A DNA stretch of 64,000 bases from JAZLDV01 sp045614925 (GCA_045614925.1 JAZLDV010000020.1:1-64000); one strand, 5' to 3'; positions 1 to 9,354 are shown, counted from the stretch's first letter. Program-made: numbers and translations. Notes: a model not told the origin generated them from the letters alone.

Positions 1-841
1 TAGAATCATAAGTTATAGTTTTAGACAAAGCTTGAATTCTTTCATCTAGATAATCATAATAGGCTTCAAAAGGAATATATAATAACTGATTCTTTTCATT
101 TTGTTCATCTGGTCTATCATAAAAATCAGATAATCCATTTTCAGTTGCATAATACTGTGTTTCTATAAGTTTATCCATTGCAGTTATACATTCATCTAAT
201 AATAACTGTTTTAATCTAGGGAATAATACCCATTCATCTAAAGAATTCATATCTTTATAGACATTCTTTTTCATATCTTCTATAAAATGATAGAAATCAT
301 CAATAGAATGTGAAACAGAATCTATATTTAATAATAAATCTTCGAACATTGTAAAATTATATCCTGGGAAATATAATGACATATATTCCCTAAATTCATC
401 ATCTTTTACCCAGTTCTCTTCACATTCATGTAAGACTTCTCTTTTAATAAGACTAGGATCACTATTAATTTCAAATCCAGGCATAACATCAACTAAATAT
501 CCATATTTTGTTAACAGCAAATTACAGAAGCCATGGAAGTTTGTGATATAAGCATGAGGAAGATTCTGTATCTGCATAGATAGATGACTTCTTAGTTTTT
601 CATCAATATCAGAACTTACTAATTCATTTAATTCTTCTGTTAATCTTTGTTTCATTTCATTTCCAGCAGCTTCAGTAAAAGTTAAAACTAAAAAATCAAA
701 AATATCATAACCTTCTTTTAATAGTTCAATAATACGACTAACTAATATTTTAGTTTTCCCACTTCCTGCAGGTGCACTAACAAGAATAGAAGACTTTCTT
801 TGAAGTATAGCTTTTAACTGACCTTCATTAAACGGCATCAT
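1..841 (-). CDS. addA: AddA-type ATP-dependent helicase/nuclease subunit A, N-terminal part (truncated by window edge)
   Basis: The first 280 codons of a UvrD-like superfamily 1 helicase are present; the rest lies beyond the left edge. Visible near the N-terminus are the Walker A motif (APAGSGKTK, about residue 22) and motif Ia (LTFTEAAGNEMKQRL). In the AddAB complex this subunit is the 3'-5' translocating helicase and nuclease that resects double-strand breaks for RecA loading. The start is ATG 841, five bases after GGAGG; a second in-frame ATG at 838 is equally possible. It overlaps the end of addB by 14 bases, so the two are translationally coupled in an addB-addA operon, the order usual in Firmicutes. 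Family assignment is secure from the motif spacing and the addB neighbour. Confidence 0.9.
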   Translation of the reverse strand, partial: MMPFNEGQLKAILQRKSSILVSAPAGSGKTKILVSRIIELLKEGYDIFDFLVLTFTEAAGNEMKQRLTEELNELVSSDIDEKLRSHLSMQIQNLPHAYITNFHGFCNLLLTKYGYLVDVMPGFEINSDPSLIKREVLHECEENWVKDDEFREYMSLYFPGYNFTMFEDLLLNIDSVSHSIDDFYHFIEDMKKNVYKDMNSLDEWVLFPRLKQLLLDECITAMDKLIETQYYATENGLSDFYDRPDEQNEKNQLLYIPFEAYYDYLDERIQALSKTITYDS

Positions 842-3494
842 CCTCACCTCCTAACATCTTTTCAACATCTAAAAATTCAACATTTTTATATTCATTATAA
901 AAATGATCAAAATTACAGATACATTTATAATCACAATAAGTACAAGGATTAATCAAAGTATGTGTAGTACTTTGGTCACTTCCTTTAGGACATATTTCAA
1001 TGTGTCCTTTAATCATCTGACTATATAATTCACTAATATGACTACAAATATAATCAAATAATAAATTCATGCTTTCTACAGATAAAATATTTCCTGTATA
1101 TTCATTTCTGCTCTTTACATAAGTTACATTCACAATATTTGATTTTCTATCCATATGAGGATCAATCGCCTGAATCACATCATGTGATTCATTATCAGTA
1201 ATATAACCATTCAATCTATATTGTTTATCAAATTCTATTTCATCAATAGGTTCATATAATCTGGTTTTTGCACTTAATACTCTTTTTTTCGTATTAAAAT
1301 ATAAAACTCCTCCTGGAATCTTACCTAAATCTTCACTTACCATTTTTAAATAAACTAACATCTGAATATTAAATCCTTGCATCGCAAGATTTAAATCAAT
1401 ATCTTTAGCACTTGATTTATAATCTATAATAGAAATATAATCTTCAAACTGATCAACTCTATCTACAAATCCTTTAAATGATAAACCATTTAATTCATTA
1501 TTAATTTCTCTTTCTTTTTCTAAAACATTAAATGAAGATATTTTATTTTGTTTTTGTAAAACATATAAAGTAATCTTTAAATCATCTTTTAAACAGTCTA
1601 TAAAATATCTGTTTATATCTGATTCAGATATCTTTTTTTGTATTATAGGTTCACTTCTTATATAGTCTTCTACAACATCATCAATATTTAAATCAGTATC
1701 AATACATAATTCTAATACATGATGAACTAAAGTTCCTATTTCATTTGCTTGTAATTCTAAAGAATAACTTGGTGTAATCTTTAATCCATATTTAATAAAA
1801 TACATAAATGGACATTTATTGTAAGCTTCAATCTGGCTAACAGATAAATGTGATGCATAAATCTTGCTGATTAATTGTTTATCTAATGGAGTTACATTAT
1901 TCTTGCTTTCAATAAATTGTCTAATATTCTTATTTAATATATCTTTATCTTCGTAGCTTCCGCCTTTTAAATAAAAATCTTCAGTACTTAAATATTTATT
2001 TTTATCTTTATCTTTTAAATTTAATATAGATTTTAATTGTTTAAATAAAGAAGATTCTAATAAAGTTTCATTAGATAACTTAGATAAAGCATAAGAAAAA
2101 GTAACAGATAAACAAGGGAACGATAATGCTTTAATAATACTGTTGTGATGTAATCCTAATTGTTCAGTTGTATTAAAAGGACGATGTCCTTTTAATACAT
2201 TTAAATCTTCATCTAATAATAAAGATGTATCTTTAATACGTTTAGGGAATACTGTTTCATTTAGTCCTAAATAATAAACATGTTTAGGATGATCAAATAA
2301 AGCATTATCAATGCTGCATACTTGTATATAGTCTTTGTTGTTGTTTTGAGACTGTTTGTTTTTATTATATGTGAACATAAAGAATTGAATAAATTCTTTA
2401 TAATCAATTAAATCATTATAATCTTTTAATTGTTCAAAATAAGACTGATAAGAAGATGATAACTCTAAAGATAAAAAGTATTGTGCAAAATCTTTAAAAC
2501 TATGATAATCATAAATATGATTATCATTAATAATACGTTTATAATCTTCTTCATAAACACATGAGTCTTCATATTGAAGATGATGTGGTAAATTCAAAGA
2601 ATCTAATATATCTAAAATAATATGAATATAATCATTGCTTGGATATATAATCGCAAAATCACTATATTTTAAATTGTTGTCGGCAATTTTCTGATATATG
2701 TGATAAATAACTTCTTTGACTTCATTATGGATAGTAGAAGAAACAAAAGAATAATAATGATCACTATTATCTTTCTTTGTGATTTTTTCTAAGAATAACT
2801 GATCTAATAATACATTATCATTCTCTACAACATTATTTTCATTAATAAATGAATGAAATGGAAGATTGAATAATCTTTGATCGTTATTATACGTATAAAA
2901 CATATGAACATCATGATGTAACTTTAATTTGTTAATGATATTTATATGTTTTTTTGTCGTTAAATAAGTTCCATCAATATAAATAGAAGATTTTTGATGA
3001 TTAAATAAGCAATCATCAAATATACTTTCTAAAGTTATATGTTCATTATCATTTAAATGTTCTTTTAATGATTTATATAATAGTAATAAATCATTTAATT
3101 TATTATGATTTAAATCATAATCTAATTCATACAAATCATATGTTTTCATAACAGGAATAAACTTATCAATTAATGAATAAGGATTATCACATGAAAAACA
3201 AGTAAATTGTTTTTCAGATAATATTTTTCTTAAAAGATAAGTTAAATGTGTTTTGTTTATAATTGTATGATAATTGTAATGATATTCAATAATCATTTGT
3301 TTTAGATAATCTTGAAAAGACAAGACTTCGATATTGACTAATATATTTGTATATTGAAAAAAGCATTGTTCAATGATATCAGGATTATTGCTGATAAAAT
3401 AATGCTTTTCAAAAGGATTATTTTTTGCATGTTCAATACATGTTTTTATCATATGATGTAATAATGCATGATAATTTAAACTTGTTGTTGTCAC
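828..3494 (-). CDS. addB: AddB-type ATP-dependent nuclease subunit B (888 aa)
   Basis: Second subunit of the AddAB recombination nuclease. The C-terminal part carries the PD-(D/E)XK nuclease core with a DYKSS motif near residue 693, preceded by a GFVDRVD segment. Four cysteines that would hold the AddB iron-sulfur cluster are present: one in NKCPFMYF near residue 560 and a C-terminal CxxCxxxCxC group near residues 850-858. At 888 residues it is shorter than the roughly 1160-residue B. subtilis protein. The start chosen is GTG 3494, because GGAGGTGAT lies five bases upstream; an upstream in-frame ATG at 3533 has no such site. It is the first gene of the operon with addA downstream. Function is inferred from the family; motifs are seen directly. 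Confidence 0.92.
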   Translation of the reverse strand: MTTTSLNYHALLHHMIKTCIEHAKNNPFEKHYFISNNPDIIEQCFFQYTNILVNIEVLSFQDYLKQMIIEYHYNYHTIINKTHLTYLLRKILSEKQFTCFSCDNPYSLIDKFIPVMKTYDLYELDYDLNHNKLNDLLLLYKSLKEHLNDNEHITLESIFDDCLFNHQKSSIYIDGTYLTTKKHINIINKLKLHHDVHMFYTYNNDQRLFNLPFHSFINENNVVENDNVLLDQLFLEKITKKDNSDHYYSFVSSTIHNEVKEVIYHIYQKIADNNLKYSDFAIIYPSNDYIHIILDILDSLNLPHHLQYEDSCVYEEDYKRIINDNHIYDYHSFKDFAQYFLSLELSSSYQSYFEQLKDYNDLIDYKEFIQFFMFTYNKNKQSQNNNKDYIQVCSIDNALFDHPKHVYYLGLNETVFPKRIKDTSLLLDEDLNVLKGHRPFNTTEQLGLHHNSIIKALSFPCLSVTFSYALSKLSNETLLESSLFKQLKSILNLKDKDKNKYLSTEDFYLKGGSYEDKDILNKNIRQFIESKNNVTPLDKQLISKIYASHLSVSQIEAYNKCPFMYFIKYGLKITPSYSLELQANEIGTLVHHVLELCIDTDLNIDDVVEDYIRSEPIIQKKISESDINRYFIDCLKDDLKITLYVLQKQNKISSFNVLEKEREINNELNGLSFKGFVDRVDQFEDYISIIDYKSSAKDIDLNLAMQGFNIQMLVYLKMVSEDLGKIPGGVLYFNTKKRVLSAKTRLYEPIDEIEFDKQYRLNGYITDNESHDVIQAIDPHMDRKSNIVNVTYVKSRNEYTGNILSVESMNLLFDYICSHISELYSQMIKGHIEICPKGSDQSTTHTLINPCTYCDYKCICNFDHFYNEYKNVEFLDVEKMLGGEDDAV

Positions 3495-3570
3495 GATAAT
3501 CACCTCCATAACATTATACAACAAACTCATCATAAAAAATAGAAATAAACATAATAGGTCTTATATAAAG

Positions 3571-3599
3571 ATAAAAAAAGAATCTGTTAAACAGATTCT
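3571..3599 (-). terminator. Rho-independent terminator of the Bax-inhibitor-1-like gene
   Basis: A 9-bp stem (AGAATCTGT/ACAGATTCT) with a 3-base loop is followed, read on the minus strand, by seven T. It overlaps the stop codon of the gene ending at 3598. Confidence 0.75.
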
Positions 3600-4269
3600 A
3601 ATTATCAGCAACTAACATAACGATATCAATAAATATATTAATAAAATCAAGATATAATTCTAATGCACAAAGCAATGCGTTGCCTTCTACGTTATATATA
3701 TCACTTTCTTCATATAATTTCTTTGCTTTTTTCATATCATAAATAGTTAATCCAGAAAAAACAACAAGATCAATTAATACAACAGCATAATACATTGCAG
3801 GTAATTGAATAAAGAATAATATGATATAACTTATAATTAATATTGGTAATGCAGATATGCACATATGACCTAGTGTAGTACAATCACTTTTTATAAATCC
3901 AGTAATAGAATGCAGTAATCCAAAATATGCACTTGTAATAACAAATACAATAACAGCAATCATAGGATGAATAGCACTTAATAAAAATGAAAGAGTAATT
4001 CCATTAATCATAGAATATAAATAAAAATAAAACTTAGCTTTATTTAAATCTAAATTCTCTAATTTTTTAGCAAGTATTATAACCATTGCAATTTCAATAA
4101 TACTACAGATAATAAGTAATGGAATAAAAGCAATACTTAATAAATTTAAGATTCCTGACATTAATATGATAATTGAAGTGATTGCAGTACATGCAACTCC
4201 TTTAAATAACCATTTAAACATTAAAGATTGAAATGATTTAAAAGACATAAGATTATAATTTGTATCCAT
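3598..4269 (-). CDS. Bax inhibitor-1/YccA family membrane protein (223 aa)
   Basis: A polytopic membrane protein with about seven hydrophobic segments. The C-terminal block GLTIYDMKKAKKLY followed by ALELYLDFINIFIDIVML is the signature of the BI-1 (UPF0005) family, whose bacterial members are pH-sensitive calcium-leak or general membrane proteins of unclear physiological role. Full family length. The start ATG 4269 follows TAGGAGGTGGCATT. It stands alone between the addB operon and a divergent small locus. The specific substrate cannot be read from the sequence. Confidence 0.8.
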   Translation of the reverse strand: MDTNYNLMSFKSFQSLMFKWLFKGVACTAITSIIILMSGILNLLSIAFIPLLIICSIIEIAMVIILAKKLENLDLNKAKFYFYLYSMINGITLSFLLSAIHPMIAVIVFVITSAYFGLLHSITGFIKSDCTTLGHMCISALPILIISYIILFFIQLPAMYYAVVLIDLVVFSGLTIYDMKKAKKLYEESDIYNVEGNALLCALELYLDFINIFIDIVMLVADN

Positions 4270-4423
4270 AATGCCACCTCCTATTATTATTTTATCATTT
4301 TTAATACCTTATTCAATCTTTATTATAAGTTTATAAAAAATGCATCAATAACTAATAATCATGTAAAATTTTATGACATGGTTTTTGTATAAAGTAATTA
4401 TAAATGCTTGATAACGGTAGCAA

Positions 4424-4438
4424 ATTATGCTGCATAAT
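4424..4438. promoter_or_regulatory. Short perfect inverted repeat in the 4270-4623 gap, possible operator
   Basis: ATTATGC-T-GCATAAT is a perfect 7-1-7 palindrome, a geometry used by Fur-family repressors among others. It lies upstream of the decayed reading frame starting near 4468. No good promoter can be assigned around it, so operator function is only a possibility. The rest of the 4270-4467 gap is AT-rich sequence in which I see no gene. Confidence 0.25.
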
Positions 4439-4467
4439 AGTTAAGAAAGCGTTTTTTTGTTTTTTAA

Positions 4468-4578
4468 GAGTTTTTTAGTGAGAAAAAATCTTCTAAATTA
4501 TTAAATGGATTATTGTTAGTAGGGATTTGTACGTTAATGTTTTGTGGATATATGTTTGGTAATTATCAGGCAAGATAA
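4468..4578 (+). pseudogene. Decayed N-terminal coding segment (membrane anchor) closed by an in-frame TAA
   Basis: In the same frame as the coding region at 4624-4923, bases 4480-4575 encode a typical signal-anchor: lysines and serines, then LLNGLLLVGICTLMFCGYMFG. TAA at 4576-4578 interrupts, after which coding-like sequence (YFGLDNYFSKITIDN) continues directly into 4624. A GTG at 4478 would enter this frame if the A run at 4482-4487 had one more base. One stop and one probable frameshift therefore separate a plausible original start from the intact downstream part. The anchor resembles the N-terminus of the next gene at 4965. Confidence 0.5.
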
Positions 4579-4623
4579 TATTTTGGTTTAGATAATTATT
4601 TTTCAAAGATAACAATTGATAAT

Positions 4624-4923
4624 GTGGCTTATCCTATTAATTATGGATTAGTAAATGAAACACAAGAAATTGATGTTAAGAATGATGAACGATTTAAGTT
4701 AAGAGTTCAGAATCTTAAAGAAGAATGGTTATTAGATTATAGTGGTATTGAGATTGTAGATAGTTATGTGGAATTAACAACAAAACATGATATTGCAGTA
4801 TTAATGAATGGTTTTGTTAGAGTTTATGATGTTAAAGCTGTAGATAAAGAAAATGCTTATTTGAAAATGAAACATATGATTTCAGAGAATGAATATATTG
4901 AAATATTCATTGATATTTCTTAA
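4624..4923 (+). CDS. Hypothetical protein, probably the remaining C-terminal part of a larger broken gene (99 aa)
   Basis: Open from GTG 4624 to TAA 4923, encoding a mixed acidic soluble segment that I do not recognise. No convincing ribosome binding site precedes the GTG, and coding character extends upstream in the same frame (IDN before the V, back to 4579). It is therefore more likely the extracytoplasmic domain of a formerly anchored protein than an independent gene. The following gene at 4965 also encodes a small protein with an N-terminal anchor, suggesting the pair once worked together. Expression as a separate product is uncertain. Confidence 0.4.
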   Translation: MAYPINYGLVNETQEIDVKNDERFKLRVQNLKEEWLLDYSGIEIVDSYVELTTKHDIAVLMNGFVRVYDVKAVDKENAYLKMKHMISENEYIEIFIDIS

Positions 4924-4964
4924 TAATTAATGCTAATAAGATGGGTAAGGATAGGTGATGATTT

Positions 4965-5411
4965 ATGAAAAGTTGTAAATTTTTAGTTATGATATTATGT
5001 TTAAGTATGGTAGCAAATCTTTATTTATCATTGACTATTTGTGATTTAAATGAGAATAATCAGATGCTTCAAACTAGAATTGATCATTTATTATTATCTA
5101 GTGATAAAGAATGTATAGATTATAAATATAGTGATAATCAAAAAGAGAATCTGATAGATGCTGCAATATTATATCAGAACAAATATGATTTAAGTATGCA
5201 TGGTTTAATGATTATTGTAGATGATATGAATTATAATTTAGGTCAAGCACCTGAAATTTTAGAAAACTTACAAGATGGTTCTAAGATTACAGTAATCAAC
5301 GATAATATAGTTGAATTTACATTGGTTTTTGAAACTCAAACATTACATCAAAGAGCAACCATAACAAAGAATAATAGTGATATACATTTTAAAGTTGAAA
5401 CATTGAAATAA
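4965..5411 (+). CDS. Small anchored or secreted hypothetical protein (148 aa)
   Basis: The N-terminus is a signal-anchor (lysine, then a hydrophobic stretch FLVMILCLSMVANLYLSL at about residues 6-23) followed by a heptad-like segment (LNENNQMLQTRIDHLLL) and a polar domain of about 100 residues predicted outside the cell. No family is recognised. AGGTGATG precedes ATG 4965. It lies 41 bases after the truncated gene at 4624 and ends at a bidirectional terminator. The location outside the membrane is inferred from the hydrophobic profile. Confidence 0.65.
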   Translation: MKSCKFLVMILCLSMVANLYLSLTICDLNENNQMLQTRIDHLLLSSDKECIDYKYSDNQKENLIDAAILYQNKYDLSMHGLMIIVDDMNYNLGQAPEILENLQDGSKITVINDNIVEFTLVFETQTLHQRATITKNNSDIHFKVETLK

Positions 5412-5413
5412 AA

Positions 5414-5439
5414 AAGGGGATTTCTTTAGAAATCCCTTT
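5414..5439. terminator. Bidirectional terminator between convergent genes
   Basis: An 11-bp stem with one G-T pair (GGGATTTC/GAAATCCC core, 4-base loop TTTA) flanked by A and T runs sits between the gene ending at 5411 and nadE ending at 5451. Confidence 0.7.
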
Positions 5440-5450
5440 AATCTATTATT

Positions 5451-7361
5451 TTATAATTCTTCACATTGTTTTAACCATAATGAAATTGTTGTATCACTAG
5501 GCATTCTAAAGTCTCCTCTAGGGCTTAAAGCAACACTTCCTACTTTAGGACCATCAGGGACACATGAACGTTTAAATTGTTGAGTAAAGAATCTTCTATA
5601 GAATAATGTAATCCATTTTTTGATTTGTTCTGCTGTATAAATATCTTTGAATGCTTTGTTTGCAATTCTAAATAATTTCTTTGGCTCATAATGATATTTT
5701 ACATGATGATATATAAAGAAATCATGTAATTCATATGGACCAATCACATCTTCAGTTTTTTGTACGATTTCGTTATCTTTAGCTGGTAATAATTCAGGGG
5801 ATACAGGTGTATCTAAGATATCTTTTAATGTTTCTTTAACGATATCATTTTCATTATTTTCAGCAATATAATTAACAAGGTGTCTTACTAAAGTTTTAGG
5901 CACAGTGCAGTTTACACCATACATACTCATATGATCTCCATTATAAGTCGCCCATCCTAATGCCACTTCAGATAAATCTCCAGTTCCTATAACAATACCA
6001 TTGTTTTTATTGGCAATATCCATTAGGACTTGAGTTCTTTCTCTTGCTTGTGCATTTTCATAAGTTACACTATGATCATCTAAATCATGTCCAATATCTT
6101 TAAAGTGTACTAATACTGCTTCTTTAATATTGACAGTCATTGATGTCACATTTAATTCTTCCATTAATTTTAATGCATTATTTAAAGTACGATCTGTTGT
6201 ACCAAAACATGGCATTGTAACTGCAATAATATCTTGAGTAGGATATCCTAATTTCTTATATGCATTATAAGTAACTAATAATGCAAGAGTAGAATCTAAA
6301 CCACCAGATATTCCAATTACAACTTTTTTACAATAAATAGCCTTTAATCTTTGAATTAATCCTTGTGTTTGTATATCTAAAATTTCTTTGAATCTTATAG
6401 TTCTTTCTTCATTAGTTAAAGGAACAAAAGGATGAGGATTATAATATCTTTCTAATTCTTCTATTTCATAAATATCTAATTCAAAAGGAACATATGTATA
6501 ATCATCTGTACTATTAGCATATGTAGACATTTCTATTCTTTGTAATGCTAATTTATCTAAATCCATATCAGCGTAAATATATCCTTCTTCATATTGAATT
6601 GATTCATCTAAAATATGACCATTCTCACTTAAAATATGATGTCCACTATACACAACATCTGTAGAAGATTCACCAATTCCTGCATTAGCATATGCATAAC
6701 CACAAATATTTCTAGCACTTTGTGAATTAACTAATAATCTTCTATAATCACTTCTTCCTGCTAATTCATTATTCGCAGAAAGATTTAATATTAATGTTGC
6801 ACCATTTAAACAATGTCTAGTACTAACAGGAGAAGGAACCCATAAGTCTTCGCCTAGTTCTACTGCAATTTTTAAATGTTCTAACTGATATGCTTCAAAA
6901 ATAATATCAGTAGAGAATGGATAACAATATCCATTAATTGTAATTTCACCACTCTCACTTGGTGCACTCGCAAAGTGTCTACCTTCATAAGATTCATGAT
7001 AGTTAGGAATATGTGTTTTAGGAATAACTCCTAAAATTTCACCTTGATTATAAACAACAGCACAATTATATAATTTATTATGATGTACTAAAGGTGCACC
7101 TATTACAAATAACATATCTAAATGTTCTGTTTCTTTAGCTATATAATCTAATTGTTCGTAAACTTCATTTAATACTCTTTTTTGATAAAATAAGTCTTCA
7201 ATAGAATATCCAGTTAAACATAATTCAGGAAATACTAAAACTTTAATATCATCATTAGAAGCTTTATGAACATATTCAATAATTCTTTTTGCATTTTCTT
7301 TTACTTGTGTCAATTTAATTTCAAAATTGGCACAGCCAACTCTTACATAACCATCTTTCAT
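5451..7361 (-). CDS. nadE: NAD+ synthetase, two-domain type, with the glutaminase nucleophile replaced (636 aa)
   Basis: Makes NAD+ from deamido-NAD+ in the cytoplasm. The N-terminal carbon-nitrogen hydrolase domain normally frees ammonia from glutamine using a Glu-Lys-Cys triad; the C-terminal ATP-pyrophosphatase domain has the SGGLDS loop. Glu (VFPELCLTGY) and Lys (VIPKTHIPNY) are present. The position normally occupied by Cys in VExCEDLW is glycine (VELGEDLW, residue 170, codon GGC at 6852-6854). The synthetase domain looks intact, so the protein may be ammonia-dependent only. Start ATG 7361 follows GGAGGTCATTAT; an upstream ATG at 7427 lacks a binding site. Length matches the family. It stands alone, convergent with the locus at 4965. 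Confidence 0.92.
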   Translation of the reverse strand: MKDGYVRVGCANFEIKLTQVKENAKRIIEYVHKASNDDIKVLVFPELCLTGYSIEDLFYQKRVLNEVYEQLDYIAKETEHLDMLFVIGAPLVHHNKLYNCAVVYNQGEILGVIPKTHIPNYHESYEGRHFASAPSESGEITINGYCYPFSTDIIFEAYQLEHLKIAVELGEDLWVPSPVSTRHCLNGATLILNLSANNELAGRSDYRRLLVNSQSARNICGYAYANAGIGESSTDVVYSGHHILSENGHILDESIQYEEGYIYADMDLDKLALQRIEMSTYANSTDDYTYVPFELDIYEIEELERYYNPHPFVPLTNEERTIRFKEILDIQTQGLIQRLKAIYCKKVVIGISGGLDSTLALLVTYNAYKKLGYPTQDIIAVTMPCFGTTDRTLNNALKLMEELNVTSMTVNIKEAVLVHFKDIGHDLDDHSVTYENAQARERTQVLMDIANKNNGIVIGTGDLSEVALGWATYNGDHMSMYGVNCTVPKTLVRHLVNYIAENNENDIVKETLKDILDTPVSPELLPAKDNEIVQKTEDVIGPYELHDFFIYHHVKYHYEPKKLFRIANKAFKDIYTAEQIKKWITLFYRRFFTQQFKRSCVPDGPKVGSVALSPRGDFRMPSDTTISLWLKQCEEL

Positions 7362-7490
7362 ATAATGACCTCCATTTGTATTTATTATATCACAATATTT
7401 TAGACATAAAAAAATAAAACTATACAATCATAAATTTTATTTTTTACTTATATAAAATATAGTATAATAAATAAGAGGAGGGAGATATAT

Positions 7491-9161
7491 ATGAAAAGAT
7501 TAAATAAAATATTATTATCAATGCTTGTTGCTGTTATGTGTATTGGTATTGTACCAAGTAAAGTAAAAGCTGCAGGTTTAACTTTAGGGCAATTACAAAA
7601 TAAATTCCCTAATGGAGCATATTGGAATCACGTTGTTAAAAGTGGACATGGTTATTCAAATTATCAGGATTATGGTTCTTGTAATAATCCTGACGGATAT
7701 ACATGGGCACCATGTGGATCACATAATGCAAATGTTCCTATAGGAGGGCATGACTGTAACAGTTTTGGAAATGCAATGCAATGTGCAGGATTTGCAAAAA
7801 AATTAGGATATGATGTTTATGGGTCATATTGTACATCTTGGGGACAAACAAATATTAATAATGTAAAACCTGGAGATGTTATTCATTATACTGGAGGAGA
7901 TACTGATCCTGAATATGGACATTGGGTATTTGTTATTGGAGTGAATGGGAATGCGATTACACTTGGTGAAGCCAATGTTGGTGGATTATGTCAAATCAGA
8001 TGGGGTAGAGTTATTTATAAAAATCAGATTAATGTAAAAGCAGTTTATAGTGCACCTTATGCTTTAAATACATCTACTCAATTAACAATGAGCTGGGAAA
8101 AATTAGAGCAAGAGATTTCAGAGACAAATATGTATGTCAAAATGAGAGCAACAACAGGAAATTCAGGTACATATACAGCTGCTGGTATTACTGTTTGGGA
8201 TGCTAATGGAAATAAAATAGGTGGAATTGAAGAATCAATTAATACAACATGGAATTATTTAGATATCTGGTATGATTTAACTAATGAATTAAAATTAACA
8301 CTAAAAAAAGGAACAAAATATAAATTTCAGTTACATACAGTTTTCAATGGAGTAAGATATACTTCTAATGTAGAAGAATTTACAACAACTGGAGCAGTAA
8401 AATTAACAGGCTGGCAAAAAGATGATAAAGGCTGGTATTATTTAGATGCTAGTGGGAATCGTTACAAAGAAGGATTTAAAATCATGACTGATGGAATTCA
8501 TTATTTTGATAAAAATGGATATGCTATAAATGGATGGCATAAAATGGGAGAAAGCTGGTATCTTTATAATGAAAAAGGTATTATCAAGACAGGATGGCAA
8601 AAAGTAGATGGAAAATGGTATTACTTGAATTCTAATATGAAGACAGGTTGGCAGCAAATTGAAGGATCTTGGTACTATTTAAACACAGATAGAAAAACTG
8701 GATGGCAAAATATTGATGGGAAATGGTATTATTTAGGTACTGATGGAAAGATGCAAACAAATTGGCAACAAATTAATGGAAAATGGTATTATTTAGGTAC
8801 AAATGGAGCTATGGCAACAGGATGGCAAAAAATAGATAACAAATGGTATTATTTAGGAACAGATGGTGCTATGGCAACAGGTTGGCAAAAAGTAGATGGA
8901 AAATGGTATTATCTAAATAGTGACATGAAAACAGGCTGGCAAAAAATAGATAATAAATGGTATTATTTAAATACTGATATGAAAACAGGATGGCAAAAAA
9001 TTAATAATCAATGGTATTATTTAAATAGTGACATGAAAACAGGATGGCAATATATTAATAATAAATGGTATTATTTTAATGCGAACGGTGTTATGTTAAC
9101 TGGAAAACAAGTCATTGATGGTAAAATTTATACATTTGATTCTAATGGTGTATGGATTTAG
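7491..9161 (+). CDS. Secreted CHAP-like cysteine hydrolase with 13 GW cell-wall-binding repeats (556 aa)
   Basis: Residues 1-28 form a Sec signal peptide (hydrophobic core, cleavage after VKA). Residues 30-190 resemble a papain-fold CHAP/NlpC-like amidase, with candidate catalytic Cys98 (in QCAGFAKKLGY) and His144 (in GHWVFVIGV) and a downstream CQIRWGR strand. A beta-rich linker occupies about residues 195-300. From residue 307 to the end there are about 13 units of the GWQKxDGKWYYLN type, the choline-binding-like wall-attachment module. The likely role is peptidoglycan cleavage or another wall-associated hydrolase; substrate is unknown. ATG 7491 follows GAGGAGGGAGATATAT; a TATAAT at 7463-7468 may be the -10 box. 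It is monocistronic, ended by a strong hairpin. Confidence 0.75.
   Translation: MKRLNKILLSMLVAVMCIGIVPSKVKAAGLTLGQLQNKFPNGAYWNHVVKSGHGYSNYQDYGSCNNPDGYTWAPCGSHNANVPIGGHDCNSFGNAMQCAGFAKKLGYDVYGSYCTSWGQTNINNVKPGDVIHYTGGDTDPEYGHWVFVIGVNGNAITLGEANVGGLCQIRWGRVIYKNQINVKAVYSAPYALNTSTQLTMSWEKLEQEISETNMYVKMRATTGNSGTYTAAGITVWDANGNKIGGIEESINTTWNYLDIWYDLTNELKLTLKKGTKYKFQLHTVFNGVRYTSNVEEFTTTGAVKLTGWQKDDKGWYYLDASGNRYKEGFKIMTDGIHYFDKNGYAINGWHKMGESWYLYNEKGIIKTGWQKVDGKWYYLNSNMKTGWQQIEGSWYYLNTDRKTGWQNIDGKWYYLGTDGKMQTNWQQINGKWYYLGTNGAMATGWQKIDNKWYYLGTDGAMATGWQKVDGKWYYLNSDMKTGWQKIDNKWYYLNTDMKTGWQKINNQWYYLNSDMKTGWQYINNKWYYFNANGVMLTGKQVIDGKIYTFDSNGVWI
8409..9158 (+). repeat. Tandem GW/choline-binding-like coding repeats (13 units)
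   Basis: Imperfect direct repeats of about 57-63 bases, each encoding a GWQ...WYYL unit, in the 3' part of the gene at 7491. They are typical of expandable surface-protein repeat arrays. Confidence 0.85.
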
Positions 9162-9169
9162 TAATGATG

Positions 9170-9209
9170 GGCAATCTATATCACATTTGTGATATAGTTG
9201 CCTTTTTTT
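9170..9209 (+). terminator. Rho-independent terminator after the CHAP/GW gene
   Basis: A 14-bp stem (GGCAA then CTATATCAC, one bulged T) with a 4-base loop is followed by seven T. The remaining stretch 9210-9327 shows no gene. Confidence 0.85.
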
Positions 9210-9327
9210 ATAACTAAATGATTTTAGTGGAATTGTAGATTAGTCTAACCTTATTGAAATTGTAAAGAAAAGATGGATGTTAATCCTATAAAAAATAGTT
9301 AGATATAGAACTATATTTGATACAATA

Positions 9328-9354
9328 ATAAAAAGACCAGAATTACCCGGTCTT
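9328..9354 (-). terminator. Terminator of the 10149-9353 operon
   Basis: On the minus strand a 6-bp stem AAGACC/GGTCTT with a 10-base loop is followed by TTTTATT. It overlaps the stop codon at 9353. Confidence 0.6.

Noticed and set aside
8409..9158. Regularly spaced repeats considered as a CRISPR array
   Set aside because: The units are imperfect, contiguous and encode GW protein repeats in one frame; there are no spacers or cas genes.
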